Origin: Niveibacterium umoris
GTDB taxonomy: Bacteria; Pseudomonadota; Gammaproteobacteria; Burkholderiales; Rhodocyclaceae
DNA length: 64,000 bases
NCBI RefSeq assembly: GCF_014197015.1
Contig: NZ_JACIET010000002.1
Span: 1,364,001 to 1,428,000, forward strand
Direction of reading: 5' to 3'
Part shown: positions 25,751 through 33,966 of the stretch, piece by piece
Layout of the letters: every line of letters starts with the position of its first letter
How positions within the stretch are numbered: position 1 is the stretch's first letter
Notes under the pieces: generated by a model
Told to the model about the DNA's origin: nothing
The model's database searches: none
Seen by the model: the letters and a program-made list of their open reading frames with translations, nothing else
Program-made: the position numbers and the translations under genes

Positions 25751-26680
25751 TCAGCGCGGCGGACGCGCGTGCTGACGCGCGGTTTCGAGTCTGCCGCACA
25801 CTTCTTCAGCGCCGGCGAGGATGCGCGGGCCCGGTCGATTCAGGTAGTCACCATTCACATAGAAGAGGTTGTCGTGCGCGACCGCAGGCAGTTGCGGCCA
25901 CGCTTTCCACGCATCCAGCGACCCCTTGTCGGTGTCGGGCTCACGGCCAGTCAGGATCGCCTCCGGTGCCGCCTTGAGCACTGCCTCGCGGGTCACGGTG
26001 GGGGCAATCGGTTCCAGATTCGCAAAGATGTTGGTGCCGCCGCACAGGCGCAAGACCTCGCTGACAAGGTGCTGGCCGTTGAGCGTTTGTAGCGGGTCGG
26101 ACCAGACCTGGTAGAAGACGCGCAGCGGCGGCAGGTTCTGGTGGCGGGTGCGCAGGCGCGACAGGCCTTCGCGCAGGGTGCTCGCGGCGCGAGCCCCGTC
26201 TGGCGCCGTTCCGGCCAGCATGCCGAGGCGTTCCAGGTTCGTGGCGATGGTCTCGAACTTTCGCGGTTCGCTGAGGAAGACCGGAATGCCGAGCGCCTTG
26301 ATGCGATCCACCTGTGCCTTGGGGTTGCCCGAGGCCCAGGCAACGACCAGATCCGGTTTCAGCGCAACGATGCGTTCCAGGTCCACTGCGTTGTAGCCGC
26401 CGATCCGCGGCAGTTTGGTGGCAGCAGGCGGAAAGTCGCTGTATTCGGTCACCGCGACGACGCGGGGGCCAGCGCCGGCGGCAAACAGCAGTTCGGTCGC
26501 GTGCGGCGCAAGGCTGACGATGCGCTTCGCCGGTGCGGCCAGTGTGACGGTCGCACCGGTGTCGTCCAGCACGCTCACAGTGGCTCGCGCCGGCCACGCT
26601 GCGATGGCGGCGGCGCAGAAAATCAACAGTGACTGTATCGTGCGGCGGCGACGCGGCGGCGGGGCGCTCAAGTCTTGCAT
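25751..26680 (-). CDS. btuF: Cobalamin-binding periplasmic protein
   Basis: Helical-backbone substrate-binding protein of 309 residues, BtuF type. A signal peptide (cleavage near WPARA-TV) precedes DDTGATVTLAAPAKRIVSLAPHATELLFAAG, a family hallmark, and the conserved IGGYNAVDLERIVALKPDLV and LNRPGPRI. It would deliver B12 to BtuCD. It is encoded apart from btuBCD, convergent with the M48 gene, so it is probably not under the same riboswitch; no cobalamin consensus was seen before its start. Confidence 0.92.
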   Translation of the reverse strand: MQDLSAPPPRRRRTIQSLLIFCAAAIAAWPARATVSVLDDTGATVTLAAPAKRIVSLAPHATELLFAAGAGPRVVAVTEYSDFPPAATKLPRIGGYNAVDLERIVALKPDLVVAWASGNPKAQVDRIKALGIPVFLSEPRKFETIATNLERLGMLAGTAPDGARAASTLREGLSRLRTRHQNLPPLRVFYQVWSDPLQTLNGQHLVSEVLRLCGGTNIFANLEPIAPTVTREAVLKAAPEAILTGREPDTDKGSLDAWKAWPQLPAVAHDNLFYVNGDYLNRPGPRILAGAEEVCGRLETARQHARPPR

Positions 26681-26796
26681 GGCGTGGGCTAGGGTTCGTA
26701 GGGATGCAAGTCCCTGATTCTACTGCCATGACATTGCGGGCCAGGTGTGACGCCCGGCGCTTGACCGGTCTGGCCACGGCTCCTAAGATCGGCCGC

Positions 26797-27000
26797 ATGG
26801 AACAGGAACTCTCGGCCCTCGAACAAAAACTGGATGCGCTGGTGCAGCAGGTCAAGGCGCTGCGCGGCGAAAACGTGTCGCTGCGGGAGCGCGTGGCCAC
26901 GCTCGAAGCGGACAACCAACGCCTCAAGTCCAAGGTCGACATCGCGACGGCCCGGATCGAATCGGTGCTCGCGATGATTCCGGATTCGGTGGAGCAGTAA
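26797..27000 (+). CDS. Small coiled-coil protein, ZapB-like (TIGR02449 type)
   Basis: A 67-residue protein that is nearly all heptad-patterned coiled coil (LEQKLDALVQQVKAL, LRERVATLEADNQRLKSKV). Such genes regularly precede zapA in beta- and gammaproteobacteria and resemble ZapB, which stabilises the Z-ring. The ATG at 26797 gives a clean coiled coil from residue 4; upstream in-frame sequence overlaps the btuF start. Its TAA overlaps the zapA ATG by one base (TAATG). Function is inferred from form and neighbour. Confidence 0.82.
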   Translation: MEQELSALEQKLDALVQQVKALRGENVSLRERVATLEADNQRLKSKVDIATARIESVLAMIPDSVEQ

Positions 27001-27296
27001 TGGAGAGCGTGGATTTTTCGGTACTCGGTCGCGAGTACAGCGTGACGATGAAGCCGGAGGAGCGTGAATCCTTCCTCACGGCGGTGATGATGGTGGATAC
27101 CAAGATGCGCGAATTCGAGGCGCGCACGAAGGCGGCTTCGGATACGCTCGCGGTGATGACGGCCATCAATATCGCCCACGAACTGGTGCAGTTGCAGAGT
27201 GGTGCCGGATTGGATCTGCCGGGTTACAGGCGTAGAATGACAGCCATGGGCGAACGGATTGATGCCGCGCTGGCCCAGCAGGAAACGCTCTTCTGA
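27000..27296 (+). CDS. zapA: Cell division protein ZapA
   Basis: Z-ring-associated protein, 98 residues, promoting FtsZ filament bundling. The N-terminal domain has FSVLGREYSVTMKPEERESFLTAV (in two halves) and AVMTAINIAHEL leads into the C-terminal coiled coil. It is coupled to the preceding coiled-coil gene and followed by 6S RNA, the classical zapA-ssrS order. Confidence 0.95.
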   Translation: MESVDFSVLGREYSVTMKPEERESFLTAVMMVDTKMREFEARTKAASDTLAVMTAINIAHELVQLQSGAGLDLPGYRRRMTAMGERIDAALAQQETLF

Positions 27297-27405
27297 GCGG
27301 ATGTTGAAACACAGGCGGAGGCGCGAAGCTGGCTGCCTGGATGCAAAGGTTTGGTAGCGATTGGCGTGAGCCGGTCGCCATGGGTTGCGAGAGCGGCCCG
27401 AAAGT

Positions 27406-27585
27406 TTTCCCCTGCGGTGTTCGTTAGGGTCGTAGATTCCTTGGACCAATGTCTACGCGACATGGTCGCCGACCGCTAACCCGCTGTTGTGAGCGCCCTT
27501 CACGGGTGCACCTGATGCGGCAGGAACGCGACCGCCCTGAACCCAGGTTCAGGATGCCGGCTCGACGGCACTGGCGGGGGATCCC
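27406..27585 (+). ncRNA. ssrS: 6S RNA
   Basis: About 180 bases directly after zapA, the usual site of ssrS. The 5' TCCCCTGCGGTG pairs loosely with the 3' CACTGGCGGGGGA to close the molecule, and the internal CCCTGAACCCAGGTTCAGG corresponds to the conserved hairpin of proteobacterial 6S RNA (CCTTGAACCAAGGGTTCAAGG region in E. coli). 6S RNA mimics an open promoter and sequesters sigma-70 RNA polymerase. Ends are approximate. The 110 bases between zapA and this RNA presumably hold its promoter; I could not fix boxes. Confidence 0.88.
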
Positions 27586-27590
27586 TAAAG

Positions 27591-27616
27591 AAAACGCGGC
27601 TCAACGGCCGCGTTTT
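27591..27616 (+). terminator. Hairpin after 6S RNA
   Basis: Perfect ten-base stem AAAACGCGGC / GCCGCGTTTT with a six-base loop just downstream of the 6S RNA 3' end. The short T run is inside the stem's 3' arm. It likely ends the ssrS primary transcript and, being symmetrical, could work both ways. Confidence 0.75.
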
Positions 27617-27699
27617 CCGTTTGCGGACGCACAGATGGTTGTCACCATCTCAACTGCGAGAGGCCTTTCTTCCCTCGCTTGCGGGATCCGGGAGTGTCG

Positions 27700-28167
27700 A
27701 TGCGCTACTGGCTGATGAAGTCCGAACCGGACGATTGCTCGATCGATGATCTTGCCGCGATGCCGGGCCAGACGGTGGCGTGGTATGGCGTCCGCAACTA
27801 TCAGGCGCGCAATTTCATGCGCGACCAGATGCAACCGGGCGACCTCGCTTTCTTCTACCACTCGTCTTGCGCGGAACCGGGTATCGCCGGCATCGTCGAG
27901 GTGTCGCGCCGCGCCTACCCGGACACCACGCAGTTCGACCCGGCAAGCCGCTTCTACGACCCGAAATCGTCGCCGGACGATCCGCGCTGGCTGAACGTCG
28001 AGGTTCGGTTCGTCCGCAAGGTGCGGCTCGTCGCATTGTCCGAACTGCGGCAGCACGAGGCGCTTGCGAACATGCGGGTGCTGCAGAAGGCCAGCCGTCT
28101 GTCGATCACGCCGGTCGACCCGGCGGAATGGCGGTACATCCACGAGCATCTCATTGACGCACGCTGA
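27700..28167 (+). CDS. EVE-domain protein
   Basis: EVE (PUA-like) domain protein of 155 residues, starting RYWLMKSEPDDCSIDDL, with AWYGVRNYQARNFMRDQMQPGDLAFFYHS and IVEVSRRAYPD. EVE domains are YTH/ASCH relatives expected to bind modified nucleotides in RNA or DNA; the cellular role of the standalone bacterial type is not established. The ATG at 27700 gives the family N-terminus. It takes the place after ssrS where a 5-formyltetrahydrofolate cyclo-ligase gene is common. Confidence 0.92.
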   Translation: MRYWLMKSEPDDCSIDDLAAMPGQTVAWYGVRNYQARNFMRDQMQPGDLAFFYHSSCAEPGIAGIVEVSRRAYPDTTQFDPASRFYDPKSSPDDPRWLNVEVRFVRKVRLVALSELRQHEALANMRVLQKASRLSITPVDPAEWRYIHEHLIDAR

Positions 28168-28256
28168 CGCGGCCTCAACTACGTGAGACTACGGACTGAC
28201 GCGTCCGACGCCCGCACCTATCATGCCGTGATTGCGTCGAAACGCGGGTGGGTTGG

Positions 28257-29066
28257 ATGAGTCCGGACGTCTGGTGGTTGGCGTATGTCGCGTTGGGCCT
28301 TTTCGCCGGCTTCATGGCGGGGCTGCTCGGGATCGGTGGCGGCGCGATCATGGTGCCGATCCTGGTGATGATCTTCGGATCAGCGGGGGTGCCGCATGCA
28401 CATGTGCTGCATCTGGCGCTGGGCACCTCGATGGCGGCGATCATCTTCACTGCCTGGGCGAGCCTGAAGACGCACCATGCCCACAATGCAGTGATTTGGG
28501 ATGTGGTGAAGGCGTTCTCGCCAGGCATCGTTTTCGGCACCCTGCTCGGCACGATGATCGCTGCGCGCGTCACCACGCGAGGCCTTGCAGTCTTCTTCGC
28601 CGGCTTCATTTCGCTGGTGGCGATCCAGATGGCGTTCAACCTGAAACCGGCGGCGAGGCGCAGTCTGCCGGGCAAGGCGGGGCTTGCCGGTGTGGGCACC
28701 GGCATCGGCATCGTGTCGGCGCTCGCGGCAATCGGCGGTGGCTCCATGACGGTGCCTTACCTCACCTGGTGCAACGTCGAGGTGCGCAAGGCAATCGGCA
28801 CCTCGGCCGCGGTAGGGCTGCCGATCGCGCTGGCTGGCACGGTCGGATACCTTTGGAACGGGTGGGGCGAGGCGGGCTTGCCGCCGGTCTCGTTTGGTTA
28901 CGTGTACCTTCCAGCGCTGGCCTGCCTTGTGCTTGCGTCAATGACGACCGCGCCGGTTGGCGCGCGGCTTGCCCACCGTCTGCCGGTCGCGACGCTCAAA
29001 AGGGCGTTCGCGGCGGTGTTGGTATTTTTGTCAGCAAAGATGCTCTGGAGCGTCTTTGCGGCGTGA
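28257..29066 (+). CDS. TauE/SafE-family anion permease
   Basis: Inner-membrane protein of 269 residues with about eight helices and the duplicated TauE/SafE signature: GLLGIGGGAIMVPILV in the first half and ALAAIGGGSMTVPYL in the second. Members export sulfite or sulfoacetate or import small organic anions. Substrate unknown. The ATG at 28257 is preferred to the in-frame GTG three codons upstream. It is about 100 bases before the amino-acid ABC genes and could be unrelated to them. Confidence 0.88.
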   Translation: MSPDVWWLAYVALGLFAGFMAGLLGIGGGAIMVPILVMIFGSAGVPHAHVLHLALGTSMAAIIFTAWASLKTHHAHNAVIWDVVKAFSPGIVFGTLLGTMIAARVTTRGLAVFFAGFISLVAIQMAFNLKPAARRSLPGKAGLAGVGTGIGIVSALAAIGGGSMTVPYLTWCNVEVRKAIGTSAAVGLPIALAGTVGYLWNGWGEAGLPPVSFGYVYLPALACLVLASMTTAPVGARLAHRLPVATLKRAFAAVLVFLSAKMLWSVFAA

Positions 29067-29167
29067 GACGGACGCTTGCGTATGGACGGGTGACGTTTGC
29101 CTGCCTACACTCATTTTCATCGTCCGGTAATGGACGGCATTCCATAACTCCTCGGAGAGACGAAACG

Positions 29168-29935
29168 ATGCGTGTGATCAAATTTCTGGCGCTGGCCCTC
29201 GGACTGAGCTGTGCCATGTCGTCGGTGCAGGCGCGCGATTGGGCGACCATCAAGCAGTCCGGCAACATCGTGGTTGCGAGCGAAGGCGCCTATGCGCCCT
29301 TCAATTATTTCCAGGGTTCGACGTTGAGCGGCTACGAGATCGACGTGATGGAGGCGATGGCCGCCAAGCTCGGACTCAAGGTCGAATGGCGCGCGCTGAG
29401 TTTCGATGCGCTGATCGCCAGCATCCGCCAGGATCGCTTCGACGCGGCGATTGCCAGCCACGGCATCACCGAAGAGCGCCAGAAATCGGTTGATTTCACC
29501 AATCCGCACTACTGTTCCGGTGGCCAGATCGTGACCAAGGCCGGTGGCCCGCTCAAGGCGGCCGAACTGGCGAACAAGGTGATCGGCGTGCAGCTTGCGA
29601 CCACCTACGCCGATGCGGCGAAGAAGGTGACCGGCGCCAAGGAAGTCAAGACCTTTCCGAAGGACACCGACGCGCAGCAAGCGCTGCTGGCCGGGCGCGT
29701 CGATGCCTGGGTGACGGATCGTTTCGTGGCCCGATCGGCGGTCGAAAAGAATGCCTCCGCCGGGCTCAAGACGGGCGAACTGCTGTTCATCGAACGTGAT
29801 GCCGCGATCGTGCGCAAGGGCAATACCGAGCTGCGCGACAACCTCAACAAGGCGCTCGCCGACATCAAGGCTGACGGCACGCTGCGCAAGATTTCCGAGA
29901 AGTACTTCAAGGAAGACATTACCTGCCAGAACTGA
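29168..29935 (+). CDS. Family 3 amino-acid-binding periplasmic protein
   Basis: Type II periplasmic binding protein, 255 residues. A signal peptide (cleavage SVQA-RD) precedes IVVASEGAYAPFNYFQ and GYEIDVMEAMAAKLGLKVEWR, the ligand-contacting N-lobe of the polar amino-acid family, then FDAAIASHGITEERQKSVDFT. It feeds the permease and ATPase encoded next on the same strand. Exact amino acid unknown. GGAGAG precedes the ATG. Confidence 0.92.
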   Translation: MRVIKFLALALGLSCAMSSVQARDWATIKQSGNIVVASEGAYAPFNYFQGSTLSGYEIDVMEAMAAKLGLKVEWRALSFDALIASIRQDRFDAAIASHGITEERQKSVDFTNPHYCSGGQIVTKAGGPLKAAELANKVIGVQLATTYADAAKKVTGAKEVKTFPKDTDAQQALLAGRVDAWVTDRFVARSAVEKNASAGLKTGELLFIERDAAIVRKGNTELRDNLNKALADIKADGTLRKISEKYFKEDITCQN

Positions 29936-29999
29936 GCGCGCTCGGTTCTGAAGCCATGCGGGCAGCATTGGCTGCCCGCGTCACTCGATTGCGGATGCA

Positions 30000-30755
30000 A
30001 TGACTTCAAGACTCAAGGATCGCGACACCCTGGTGCTCGTCGGCTCGGTGCTGGGCCTCGGTGTGCTGCTGTGGCTGATGTCGGCGCCACTGGCGATGCT
30101 GCCAGCACCGATCGGGCCGGCGGCGGACCAGTTCTCGGCCGGTGCGCTGGTGACGATCAAGCTCACCATCGTCTCTGGCGCAGCCGGCATCGTGCTGGGC
30201 GTGCTGGCTGCGCTTGGCAAGCTCTCGCACCTGCCGCCGGCGCGCTGGCTGGCTGATTTCTACGTGTGGGTGATCCGCGGTACCCCGCTGTTGTTGCAGA
30301 TCCTCTTCGTGTACTTCGCCTTCCCCGAGATTTCGCCGAAGCTCCAGCTTGACGAGTTCTGGACGGCGGTGATCGCCTTGTCCCTGAACGTCGGCGCCTA
30401 TAACGCCGAGGCGATCCGTGCCGGCATCAACGCAGTGCCGCGCGGGCAGATCGAGGCCGCGCGCTCGCTCGGGCTGTCGAAGTTCTACACCTTCTGGGAC
30501 GTCACGCTACCGCAGGCGGTACGGATCTCGCTGCCGCCGCTGGCGAGCAACCTGATCGCGCTGCTGAAGGACTCGTCGCTGGCCTACGCGATCGGCGTGG
30601 TCGAGTTGTCGATGGTCAGCAGCCGCGTGCAGGCGTCGAGTTTCCAGCCCTTCCCGGTGTTCCTCACCGTTGCGGCGGTGTACCTCGCACTGACGACAAC
30701 CTTTACGCAGTTTGCCGGCGCGCTCGAACGCAAGCTGGCAGCAGGAAAGCGGTGA
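30000..30755 (+). CDS. Polar amino-acid ABC permease
   Basis: HisM/GlnP-family permease, 251 residues with about five helices. It carries [17 protein letters not shown] and the EAA loop [25 protein letters not shown] that docks the ATPase. It is the only permease gene in the set, so the transporter is probably a permease homodimer. The start is ATG at 30000, 64 bases after the binding-protein gene. Confidence 0.94.
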   Translation: MTSRLKDRDTLVLVGSVLGLGVLLWLMSAPLAMLPAPIGPAADQFSAGALVTIKLTIVSGAAGIVLGVLAALGKLSHLPPARWLADFYVWVIRGTPLLLQILFVYFAFPEISPKLQLDEFWTAVIALSLNVGAYNAEAIRAGINAVPRGQIEAARSLGLSKFYTFWDVTLPQAVRISLPPLASNLIALLKDSSLAYAIGVVELSMVSSRVQASSFQPFPVFLTVAAVYLALTTTFTQFAGALERKLAAGKR

Positions 30756-30759
30756 GCGC

Positions 30760-31509
30760 ATGAGCAAGGGTGATCCGATCATTACGGTCGACAAGGTCGT
30801 CAAGCGCTGGGGCTCGTTCACTGCGCTCAACGAAGTGTCGGTGAGCTTCAAGGAGGGCGAGGTCGTCTGCATCATCGGGCCGTCCGGCTCGGGCAAATCG
30901 ACCCTGCTGCGCACCATCAACCGGCTGGAAGAACACGACGGCGGGCGTATCGTCGTGGACGGCATCGAGCTCGACAACGACACCCGCAACATCGACGCGG
31001 TGCGTGCCGAAGTGGGCATGGTGTTCCAGAGTTTCAACCTGTTCACCCACATGACGGTGCTGGACAACATCACGCTCGCGCCGCAACGGGTGCGCAAATG
31101 GAAGCGCGATCAGGCAGAGGCGGTGGCGCGCCAGCTGCTTGAGCGTGTCGGCTTGCTCGCGCATGCGCACAAGTACCCGTCGCAATTGTCGGGCGGGCAG
31201 CAACAGCGTGTTGCGATCGCCCGCGCCCTGGCCATGCAGCCGAAGGTGATGCTGTTCGACGAACCGACCAGCGCGCTCGACCCCGAGATGGTCAACGAGG
31301 TGCTGCTGGTGATGCGCGATCTTGCCAAGAGCGGCATGACGATGCTGGTCGTCACGCACGAGATGGGCTTTGCCCGCGAAGTGGCCGATCGCGTGATCTT
31401 TTTCGATGGTGGCCGGATCGTCGAGGAAGGCGATCCGGAACCGTTCTTTGCACGACCGAATCATCCGCGTGCGCAGGCCTTCCTGTCGCAGATCAAGCAC
31501 GCGGGCTGA
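30760..31509 (+). CDS. Polar amino-acid ABC ATPase
   Basis: ATPase of the GlnQ/HisP type, 249 residues: Walker [17 protein letters not shown]-loop [17 protein letters not shown], signature [17 protein letters not shown], Walker [16 protein letters not shown] and switch histidine VTHEMGFA. The gene follows the permease by four bases. The ATG at 30760 is chosen over upstream in-frame sequence that lies inside the permease gene. Confidence 0.95.
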   Translation: MSKGDPIITVDKVVKRWGSFTALNEVSVSFKEGEVVCIIGPSGSGKSTLLRTINRLEEHDGGRIVVDGIELDNDTRNIDAVRAEVGMVFQSFNLFTHMTVLDNITLAPQRVRKWKRDQAEAVARQLLERVGLLAHAHKYPSQLSGGQQQRVAIARALAMQPKVMLFDEPTSALDPEMVNEVLLVMRDLAKSGMTMLVVTHEMGFAREVADRVIFFDGGRIVEEGDPEPFFARPNHPRAQAFLSQIKHAG

Positions 31510-31544
31510 ACCTGACGAAACCTACACCTCGATACGGAGAGAAG

Positions 31545-33014
31545 ATGATGACGACACAACTGCGCGTGATGGTGGTCGCCGTGGCTGCGGCGCTCGGGAT
31601 GCCGGCACAGGCCGCAGCGCCCGACGCGAAGGTCATCGAGCGGCTGGAAAAACAGATCGCCGAGTTGCAACGCGAAGTGCAGGCACTCAAGGCCTCGCAG
31701 CAAAAGAGCGACGCCGCGGCGGCGGCGGCGACCGCGACTGCCGCAGAAGCCAAGGCCGCTGCGACGGCGACGAACCCGACCGCGATCAAGGACCTGGCCG
31801 ACCAGATCGAGGTGCAGGGCAAGGAAGCGGTGGTCAAGGGCGACATCCCGGGCTCTTACCGCCGTGCAGGCGAAGAGACTTCGTTCCATGTTTATGGCAT
31901 GGCCGAGCTGAATGTGGTGAAGGACTTCGGCGGCGACAATGGTTCGAACGACTACTCGACCTTTGCGCCCTACATGCCGCTCGATTCGCAGAACGCCCGC
32001 AAGGGCTCGTTCTACATGACGGCACGTACCTCGCGCCTGGGGGTCGATGCTTCTACGCCGTCGCCGATCGGCCCGATCAACGTCAAGATCGAGGGCGACT
32101 TCAACAACGATCCGCGCACCGGCAACTCGGCCGTCACCGGCAGCCTGCAGACGATCTACACGCAGCAGGCAACGAACAGCTACGACTTCCGTCTGCGTCT
32201 TGCTTATGGGCAGGTAGGCCCCTGGTTGGTGGGCCAGACCTGGTCGACTTTCATGGACGCGGATTCGCTGCCCGAGACGGTGGACTTCAATGGCCCGATC
32301 GGTGCCACCTTCATCCGCCAGCCGATGGTGCGTTACACCTACGTCACGCCGGATATCGGCAACTTCACCGCGGCCATCGAGAACTCGGCGAGCTATGTGC
32401 TGGACGAAACCGGCACGGCCACGGCAGCAGGCTTTGCCCGCGTGCCGGATCTGGTGCTGCGCTATGACCGTGCCTTCGACTGGGGCACGATCAGCGCCCG
32501 TGGCGTGACGCACGAGTTGCAGGTCAAGAACGACACGCTGGATGCGTCCAAGCGCGGTTACGGTCTTGCCGCGTCGACCCTGGTGAAGACCTGGGGCGAC
32601 GACTTCCTGACCGTGGCGGTCACCGGTGGCACCGGCATCGGTCGCTACTTCAACTACATCGAGGGTGCGATCTACAACCCGGCGACCCAATCGATCCTGG
32701 CCGAGAAGGCCGTCGGTGTGGTGCTGGGCTACCAGATCAAGCCGAGCGATCGCATCCGCTACAACTTCGCCTACGGCTACCAGCGCAACTTCGACAACGA
32801 CTACACCGACTTCGTGAAGGCGCAGGGCCTCGGATCCGGCCAGTACGGGATCAACCGTACCGTCCAGCAGGCCCATGTCGGCTTGTTCTGGAGCCCGTTC
32901 CCGAAACTTGTCGATGTCGGTGCCGAGGCGATCTGGGCCAGCCGCAAGACGCTCGACGGCGAAAAGGGCGACGGCACGCGCCTGAACTTCTCGGGCCGTT
33001 ACTACTTCCAGTAA
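31545..33014 (+). CDS. DcaP-type outer-membrane porin
   Basis: Outer-membrane protein of 489 residues. A signal peptide (cleavage near PAQAA-AP) is followed by a short coiled coil (IERLEKQIAELQREVQAL) and an alanine-rich linker, then a long beta-barrel from FHVYGMAELNVV to the terminal FSGRYYFQ with C-terminal aromatic. This layout matches DcaP-like trimeric porins, which have an N-terminal periplasmic coiled coil and pass dicarboxylates or small anions. Thirty-five bases after the ABC ATPase, it may be the outer-membrane entry for the same substrate. Confidence 0.85.
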   Translation: MMTTQLRVMVVAVAAALGMPAQAAAPDAKVIERLEKQIAELQREVQALKASQQKSDAAAAAATATAAEAKAAATATNPTAIKDLADQIEVQGKEAVVKGDIPGSYRRAGEETSFHVYGMAELNVVKDFGGDNGSNDYSTFAPYMPLDSQNARKGSFYMTARTSRLGVDASTPSPIGPINVKIEGDFNNDPRTGNSAVTGSLQTIYTQQATNSYDFRLRLAYGQVGPWLVGQTWSTFMDADSLPETVDFNGPIGATFIRQPMVRYTYVTPDIGNFTAAIENSASYVLDETGTATAAGFARVPDLVLRYDRAFDWGTISARGVTHELQVKNDTLDASKRGYGLAASTLVKTWGDDFLTVAVTGGTGIGRYFNYIEGAIYNPATQSILAEKAVGVVLGYQIKPSDRIRYNFAYGYQRNFDNDYTDFVKAQGLGSGQYGINRTVQQAHVGLFWSPFPKLVDVGAEAIWASRKTLDGEKGDGTRLNFSGRYYFQ

Positions 33015-33030
33015 GCCGTTGCCGCGAATG

Positions 33031-33061
33031 AGAAGGCCAGCCCGCGGGCTGGCCTTCTTTT
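33031..33061. terminator. Bidirectional intrinsic terminator between porin and gntR genes
   Basis: Perfect twelve-base stem AGAAGGCCAGCC / GGCTGGCCTTCT around CGCG, followed by TTT on the plus strand and with an A-rich arm that gives T's on the minus strand. It ends the porin transcript and the convergent GntR-family transcript. Confidence 0.93.
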
Positions 33062-33077
33062 GTCGATTGAAGCGGTC

Positions 33078-33773
33078 TCAGCGGGTGCTCATGCGACCCA
33101 TTGCGCGCCGCCCCTGCAGCAAGTGGTTTTCCATGGCGGCTTGGGCTGCCGGCGCATTCGCTTCAAGCAACGCGGTGACGATCGCGCGATGTTCCTCCAG
33201 CGATTCCTGCAGCCGCCCGTCGCGGAACAGGGAATGGAAGCGAGTGAGCTTGAGCTTTTGCCGCACGTCCTGAATCAACTGGGTCAGCCAGCGGTTGCCG
33301 GCAATTTCCTGCACGGCAAGGTGAAACAGCTGATTCGTGTTGAAGAAGGCCTCAATGTCGCCGGCCGTGAAATGCCCCTCCAGGGTTTCATGCAGGGTGC
33401 GGACCCGCTGTTGCGCAGGGGCGTCCATGCGGGCGGCCGCCTCGAATGCGCAACGCCCTTCGAGTAGCGCGAGGATCGGGAAGATCTCGTCCAGGTCCTG
33501 TTCGGTAAGGGCGGTGACATTGCAGCCGCGACCGGGCGTCAGCGTGACCAGCCCTTCGCTCGCAAGCACCTTGAGCGCCTCGCGCAGCGGCGTGCGCGAG
33601 ATGCCGTATTCGGCGGTGATGGCCTGCTCGTCGATCCAGCTGCCGGGCGGCAGGTCGTGCGCAAAGATGCGTGCGCGCAGGCGTTCGGCGACCTCCTCGA
33701 AGAGGGCGGTGCGCGAAATCCGCTGTGGCGAGACACCTTTTTCCAACACTTGTAGTAGACCGCTTGTATTCAT
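33078..33773 (-). CDS. GntR-family regulator, FadR subfamily
   Basis: Transcription factor of 231 residues. The N-terminal winged helix includes ALFEEVAERLRARIFAHDL, the recognition segment EYGISRTPLREALKVLASEGLV and TLTPGRGCNV. The C-terminal all-helical FCD domain (LALLEGRCAFEAA, FHLAVQEIAGN, EEHRAIVTALL) binds a small effector, with histidines that often hold a metal. It is divergent from the methylmalonyl-CoA mutase operon and so likely controls it and itself, perhaps responding to a propionyl/methylmalonyl-related acid; that is inference. A perfect palindrome overlaps its start codon. Confidence 0.92.
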   Translation of the reverse strand: MNTSGLLQVLEKGVSPQRISRTALFEEVAERLRARIFAHDLPPGSWIDEQAITAEYGISRTPLREALKVLASEGLVTLTPGRGCNVTALTEQDLDEIFPILALLEGRCAFEAAARMDAPAQQRVRTLHETLEGHFTAGDIEAFFNTNQLFHLAVQEIAGNRWLTQLIQDVRQKLKLTRFHSLFRDGRLQESLEEHRAIVTALLEANAPAAQAAMENHLLQGRRAMGRMSTR

Positions 33774-33780
33774 AATTATG
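33771..33780. promoter_or_regulatory. Palindrome CATAATTATG at the gntR start, candidate operator
   Basis: Ten-base perfect palindrome whose left end is the ATG complement of the gntR start codon. It lies just downstream of a good minus-strand promoter and in the only AT-rich patch of the divergent region. Position suits autoregulation; no DNA-binding evidence is available. Confidence 0.4.
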
Positions 33781-33783
33781 GAT

Positions 33784-33812
33784 AACGTATTATTCACATC
33801 GAGGGCTGTCAA
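33784..33812 (-). promoter_or_regulatory. Sigma-70 promoter for the gntR gene
   Basis: On the minus strand a perfect -35 TTGACA (33812-33807), a 17-base spacer and a -10 TACGTT (33789-33784; T1, A2 and T6 conserved). Transcription would start close to the ATG at 33773, giving a very short leader. The -10 is weak, so confidence is moderate. Confidence 0.5.
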
Positions 33813-33850
33813 GCCGGACTGCGTGACCGGGTGATCCAGCGGATCGCCTG

Positions 33851-33918
33851 CGGCAAGCTTGGGGGAGCAAGCCGACGCGACAATCCGGCAGCGTCGCGGT
33901 GCGTCTGGGGGGAGGCGC
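33851..33918 (+). ncRNA. Structured leader of the methylmalonyl-CoA mutase operon
   Basis: Three closely spaced plus-strand hairpins precede a strong terminator and the mutase gene. They are GCTTG-GGGGAG-CAAGC (33857-33872), CGACGC / GCGTCG with a 12-base loop (33873-33896) and GCGTCT-GGGGGG-AGGCGC (33901-33918). Two have purine-only, G-rich loops. I do not recognise a named riboswitch consensus (cobalamin, SAH and glycine were considered). It could be an aptamer, a protein-binding leader or an independent small RNA ending at the terminator. Confidence 0.5.
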
Positions 33919-33939
33919 CGCAACGAGACACGGTGGCCC

Positions 33940-33966
33940 GGGCCGGCCTGATGGCCGGCCCCTTTT
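33940..33966 (+). terminator. Intrinsic terminator inside the mutase leader
   Basis: Perfect nine-base GC stem GGGCCGGCC / GGCCGGCCC with a TGAT loop, followed by CTTTT. It lies 68 bases before the mutase start and after the gntR promoter region, so any transcript starting in the divergent region must pass it to reach the mutase. This is the arrangement of an attenuator. Confidence 0.88.

Noticed and set aside
33840-33940. Mutase leader as a cobalamin riboswitch
   Set aside because: The B12 box GCCACTG and the GGGAA and CCCCCGCAAC core, all clear at 19.8 kb, are absent here. Glycine and SAH riboswitch patterns also did not fit.
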